Below are positions 6,998-8,331 of a stretch of 8,331 bases of DNA, in pieces. The DNA comes from Bacillota bacterium. Its GTDB lineage: Bacteria > Bacillota > Desulfitobacteriia > Desulfitobacteriales > Desulfitobacteriaceae. The stretch is taken from the NCBI GenBank assembly GCA_023390635.1, contig JAEWCM010000067.1:1-8331 (forward strand). Reading direction: 5' to 3'. Position 1 is the stretch's first letter. The number at the start of each line of letters is the position of its first letter. A model generated the notes under the pieces. That model saw nothing but the letters and a program-made list of their open reading frames with translations, had not been told where the DNA came from and did no database searches. The position numbers were made by a program, and so were the translations under genes.

Positions 6998-7106
6998 GGT
7001 TTTTCTCTCATCTCCCAGATTTGCTCTGCAGGAGTTAGCACCGTGCATAAATGCCGGTTGCCGGGTTTCATCGGGCCAGTCCCTCCACCTACTCTGGATA
7101 AGAGTG
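6998..7106 (-). promoter_or_regulatory. SAM-I (S-box) riboswitch aptamer upstream of metN
   Basis: The minus strand shows the S-box core almost letter for letter: CTCTTATC, then AGAG, GGTGGAGGGACTGGCCC, GATGAAACCCGGCAACC, a short P3 hairpin, GGTGC, a P4 arm and finally GATGAGAG. P1 is 8 bp, pairing 7097-7104 with 7005-7012 (one G-U). P3 is formed by CCG and GCAT with ATGC and CGG around TT. P4 is built on CAGA/TCTG with flanking CTCC/GGAG. By established knowledge this class binds S-adenosylmethionine and turns transcription off. The terminator and antiterminator downstream show that it acts at transcription. It confirms methionine as the operon's theme. Confidence 0.97.
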
Positions 7107-7155
7107 ATCTATTCAGTTGGTATAATGTATGCAATACACAATAAAATTTAAGCAC

Positions 7156-7184
7156 AGTATAGCAGGAAAAATTTAAAATTGCAA
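7156..7184 (-). promoter_or_regulatory. Promoter of metNIQ
   Basis: On the minus strand TTGCAA (7179-7184) is followed by a 17-nt spacer and TATACT (7156-7161). The spacer ends in TGC, giving an extended -10 (TGnTATACT). Transcription should start near 7149, about 45 nt before the aptamer's P1 strand. The -35 matches consensus at 4 of 6 positions and the -10 at 5 of 6. Confidence 0.75.
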
Positions 7185-7208
7185 GATAAAAGAAGTGTTA
7201 AGTTTCAC

Positions 7209-7237
7209 TTGACAGTATTTAAGTTAAGATCTATAAT
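7209..7237 (+). promoter_or_regulatory. Consensus sigmaA promoter of amt
   Basis: TTGACA (7209-7214), an exact 17-nt spacer and TATAAT (7232-7237) form a perfect vegetative promoter. An A-rich stretch from about 7165 to 7194 could act as an UP element but also contains the divergent metN promoter. Start is expected near 7243. Such a strong promoter ahead of a regulated nutrient transporter suggests that control is exerted later, in the leader. The inverted repeat AAGTG (7193-7197) / CACTT (7206-7210) touches the -35 box and might be an operator, but this is unproven. Confidence 0.88.
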
Positions 7238-7287
7238 TTATCATTATCGGCCATGAATTAAAGGCCAAGTAAATTGAATAGTATTTG

Positions 7288-7303
7288 GATACAAGGAAGT
7301 ATC
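7288..7303 (+). other. Leader hairpin P1, hexaloop AAGGAA
   Basis: GATAC (7288-7292) pairs with GTATC (7299-7303) around the six-base loop AAGGAA. The stem is short, and its 3' strand can alternatively pair downstream: ATCG (7301-7304) with CGAT (7309-7312) around TTAG. P1 may therefore need a bound protein to be stable. Confidence 0.6.
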
Positions 7304-7313
7304 GTTAGCGATG

Positions 7314-7359
7314 GCGCTTTTTGAGTAGATGATTGAAAATCATCGGACTTAGGAAGCGC
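7314..7359 (+). other. Long central hairpin between P1 and P2
   Basis: The base GCGCTT/AAGCGC (7314-7319 with 7354-7359) continues through seven mixed Watson-Crick and G-U pairs (7320-7326 with 7347-7353). After an asymmetric A versus GG internal loop it continues into GATGATT/AATCATC (7328-7334 with 7338-7344) and a GAA loop. It brings the P1 and P2 hairpins close together in space, since only 10 nt and 1 nt flank it. Confidence 0.65.
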
Positions 7360-7360
7360 T

Positions 7361-7388
7361 TTATTTATTACAAGGTAGTAGTAAATAA
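7361..7388 (+). other. Leader hairpin P2, hexaloop AAGGTA
   Basis: TTATTTATTAC (7361-7371) pairs over 11 bp with 7378-7388 (one G-U) around loop AAGGTA. The loop and the closing C-G pair match P1 in all but one position, although the stems are unrelated. This points to selection on the loop. Confidence 0.65.
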
Positions 7389-7398
7389 GTTAAACGGC

Positions 7399-7446
7399 AA
7401 TGACGCCCTAACAGCTTAGTAAAGAGTTGTTAGGGCGTTATTATAA
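7399..7446 (+). terminator. Putative attenuator/terminator in the amt leader
   Basis: The strands 7399-7417 and 7424-7442 form a stem of up to 19 bp, with a GC-rich core ACGCCCTAACA / TGTTAGGGCGT and a six-base loop AGTAAA. The 3' end reads GTTATTATAAAT, a broken T-tract, so termination may be partial. It ends about 25 nt before the amt ribosome-binding site and would act as a leader attenuator, because the promoter lies upstream and amt downstream. Confidence 0.65.
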
Positions 7447-7482
7447 ATAATTTATAAAAATATTTATAAGGAGGAAATGGAT

Positions 7483-8331
7483 ATGAAAAAATGGTCATTG
7501 CGCGCACTACTTCTTTCTCTCGCATTATTAATTTCAACTCCGGCTTTGGCGTTAGCAGATGATGGCACAGCTCAACTTAATTCCGGCGATACTACATTTA
7601 TTCTTGTTTCGGCTGCCCTTGTCATGCTGATGACACCTGGTCTGGCCCTGTTCTATGGTGGTATGTCCCGTAAGAAAAACGTTCTCAGCACTATTATGTA
7701 TAGTTTTATTACCTTAGGGGTTATCACCGTTCAATGGGCAATTCTCGGCTACAGCCTCGCGTTTGGTGGCGACACAGGACACATTGTTGGTAACCTGGAC
7801 TTCTTTGGCTTAAGTGGTGTAGGTACAGGTGGATTGGTTGGAACCATTCCTGATTCTACCTTCATGGTGTTCCAAATGATGTTCGCTATCATTACCGCAG
7901 CTTTGATTTCCGGTTCTGTGGCTGAAAGAATGCGTTTTCCCGCATACCTGGCTTTTATCGCATTGTGGACCACTTTGGTTTATGATCCGGTAGCACATTG
8001 GGTATGGGGTTCTGACGGCTGGCTCTTGAACATGGGAGCCTTGGACTTCGCCGGTGGTACGGTTGTACACATTCTTTCCGGTGTTTCCGGTCTGGTGGCT
8101 TGTTTAGTGATCGGCAAACGTAATGGTTATGGTACTCAGCCGATGAAACCTCATAACATTCCGATGGTTGTTCTGGGTGCAGCCTTGCTGTGGTTCGGTT
8201 GGTTCGGATTCAATGCAGGAAGTGCTCTGTCTGCAGGTCTACTGGCTTCCAGTGCCTTTGTAGTGACTCAGCTTTCTGCTGGTGCAGCGATTCTATCCTG
8301 GATCGTGGTTGAATGGATTCGTTATGGCAAA
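7483..8331 (+). CDS. amt: Ammonium transporter Amt, N-terminal 283 residues (runs off the right edge)
   Basis: This is the first part of an Amt/AmtB-family ammonium channel of the cytoplasmic membrane, which takes up ammonium under nitrogen limitation. A signal peptide (MKKWSLRALL, then a hydrophobic core ending ALALA before DDG, about residue 25) precedes the first membrane helix at FILVSAALVMLMTPGLALFYGG (39-60). Family hallmarks follow: SGSVAERMRFPAYL (143-156), AHWVWG (171-176), and ALDFAGGTVVHILSG (186-200). In the last, D188 and H196 match the conserved Asp160 and first pore His (H168) of E. coli AmtB. WFGWFGFNAGSAL (237-249) comes next. The second pore His and the C-terminal tail that binds GlnK lie outside the window. 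AAGGAGG at 7468-7474 favours the ATG at 7483 (8 nt) over the in-frame ATG at 7477 (2 nt). Expression is probably governed by the long structured leader. Confidence 0.97.
   Translation, partial: MKKWSLRALLLSLALLISTPALALADDGTAQLNSGDTTFILVSAALVMLMTPGLALFYGGMSRKKNVLSTIMYSFITLGVITVQWAILGYSLAFGGDTGHIVGNLDFFGLSGVGTGGLVGTIPDSTFMVFQMMFAIITAALISGSVAERMRFPAYLAFIALWTTLVYDPVAHWVWGSDGWLLNMGALDFAGGTVVHILSGVSGLVACLVIGKRNGYGTQPMKPHNIPMVVLGAALLWFGWFGFNAGSALSAGLLASSAFVVTQLSAGAAILSWIVVEWIRYGK

Larger units (their letters stand above)
7243..7482 (+). promoter_or_regulatory. Structured amt leader RNA with two AAGG-hexaloop hairpins (candidate ANTAR target)
   Basis: About 240 nt separate the predicted transcription start from the amt ATG, with no open reading frame. 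Elements in order are: a small GGCC/GGCC hairpin (7249-7266); hairpin P1 (7288-7303), 5 bp closed by C-G with loop AAGGAA; a long near-continuous hairpin (7314-7359); hairpin P2 (7361-7388), 11 bp with one G-U, closed by C-G with loop AAGGTA; a 19-bp terminator-like hairpin (7399-7442); and a weak AU hairpin before the ribosome-binding site. Two hairpins with hexaloops carrying A1 and G4 are the described recognition signature of ANTAR-domain antiterminators, which control nitrogen genes in Clostridia. Unlike classical examples, P2 does not overlap the terminator. ANTAR assignment is inference; the structures themselves are seen in the sequence. Confidence 0.55.

Noticed and set aside
7121..7126. 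TATAAT on the plus strand between the S-box and amt
   Set aside because: No -35 element at a suitable distance, and it lies inside the metN leader. The consensus promoter at 7209-7237 explains amt.
6946..7155. 69-codon minus-strand open frame over the S-box leader
   Set aside because: It coincides with the riboswitch aptamer and terminator, whose RNA structure fully explains the sequence.
7196..7214. A GlnR/TnrA-like operator (TGTTA ... TGACA) at the amt -35 region
   Set aside because: The known pattern is TGTNA-N7-TNACA. Here the spacer is 9, and the second half is simply the -35 box, so the match is not convincing.
7477..7482. ATG two codons upstream of the chosen amt start
   Set aside because: It lies only 2 nt after the AAGGAGG motif, too close for normal initiation. 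The ATG at 7483 has 8 nt spacing.
7243..7482. A known metabolite riboswitch (c-di-GMP, c-di-AMP, T-box, glutamine) in the amt leader
   Set aside because: None of the conserved cores of these classes was seen: no T-box TGG bulge sequence, no GEMM core, no cyanobacterial glnA motif.
1..8331. Mobile elements, CRISPR arrays, tRNA or rRNA genes
   Set aside because: No transposase-like protein, terminal inverted repeats, regularly spaced repeats, or tRNA/rRNA sequence was seen on either strand.

Overview
The window looks like chromosomal DNA from an endospore-forming anaerobic Firmicute of the Clostridia. A relative of Desulfitobacterium or other Peptococcaceae is my guess; it is an inference from protein style, not a database match. 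Supporting signs are strong AGGAGG ribosome-binding sites, several GTG starts, hairpin terminators with short T-tracts, a classical S-box (SAM-I) leader, a CotJC-like spore-coat/manganese-catalase protein, and moderate GC with AT-rich control regions.

Layout, left to right. (1) 1-913: the 5' part of an Fe/Mn superoxide dismutase gene (minus strand, cut by the window edge) lies back to back with a CotJC/manganese-catalase-family gene (plus strand) that ends in a hairpin terminator. Together they could convert superoxide to peroxide and then destroy it, perhaps in the spore coat. (2) 1071-3371: a probable two-gene unit on the plus strand, an EamA/DMT-family transporter followed 24 nt later by a class-3-like aldehyde dehydrogenase. 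(3) 3363-4085: an unrecognised 240-residue protein on the minus strand, overlapping the aldehyde dehydrogenase gene tail-to-tail by 9 nt. (4) 4150-7184: the methionine ABC importer operon metN-metI-metQ on the minus strand. It is led by a promoter and an S-box riboswitch with an identifiable terminator and antiterminator, carries a strong hairpin between metI and metQ, and ends in a 14-bp terminator. (5) 7209-8331: an ammonium transporter gene (amt, plus strand, cut by the window edge). It has a perfect TTGACA-N17-TATAAT promoter and a structured leader of about 240 nt.

The most interesting part is the amt leader. It holds two hairpins with near-identical hexaloops, AAGGAA and AAGGTA. Each has A at loop position 1 and G at position 4, the signature described for RNA targets of ANTAR-domain antiterminators. 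A long third hairpin sits between them and a terminator-like 19-bp hairpin follows, just before the amt ribosome-binding site. ANTAR-controlled nitrogen genes are known in Clostridia, so amt is a plausible target. The geometry differs from the best-known examples because the second hexaloop hairpin does not overlap the terminator.

The metNIQ and amt promoters are divergent, with only 24 nt between their -35 boxes. Each drives a leader that appears to be controlled by premature termination: one senses S-adenosylmethionine, the other probably senses nitrogen status.
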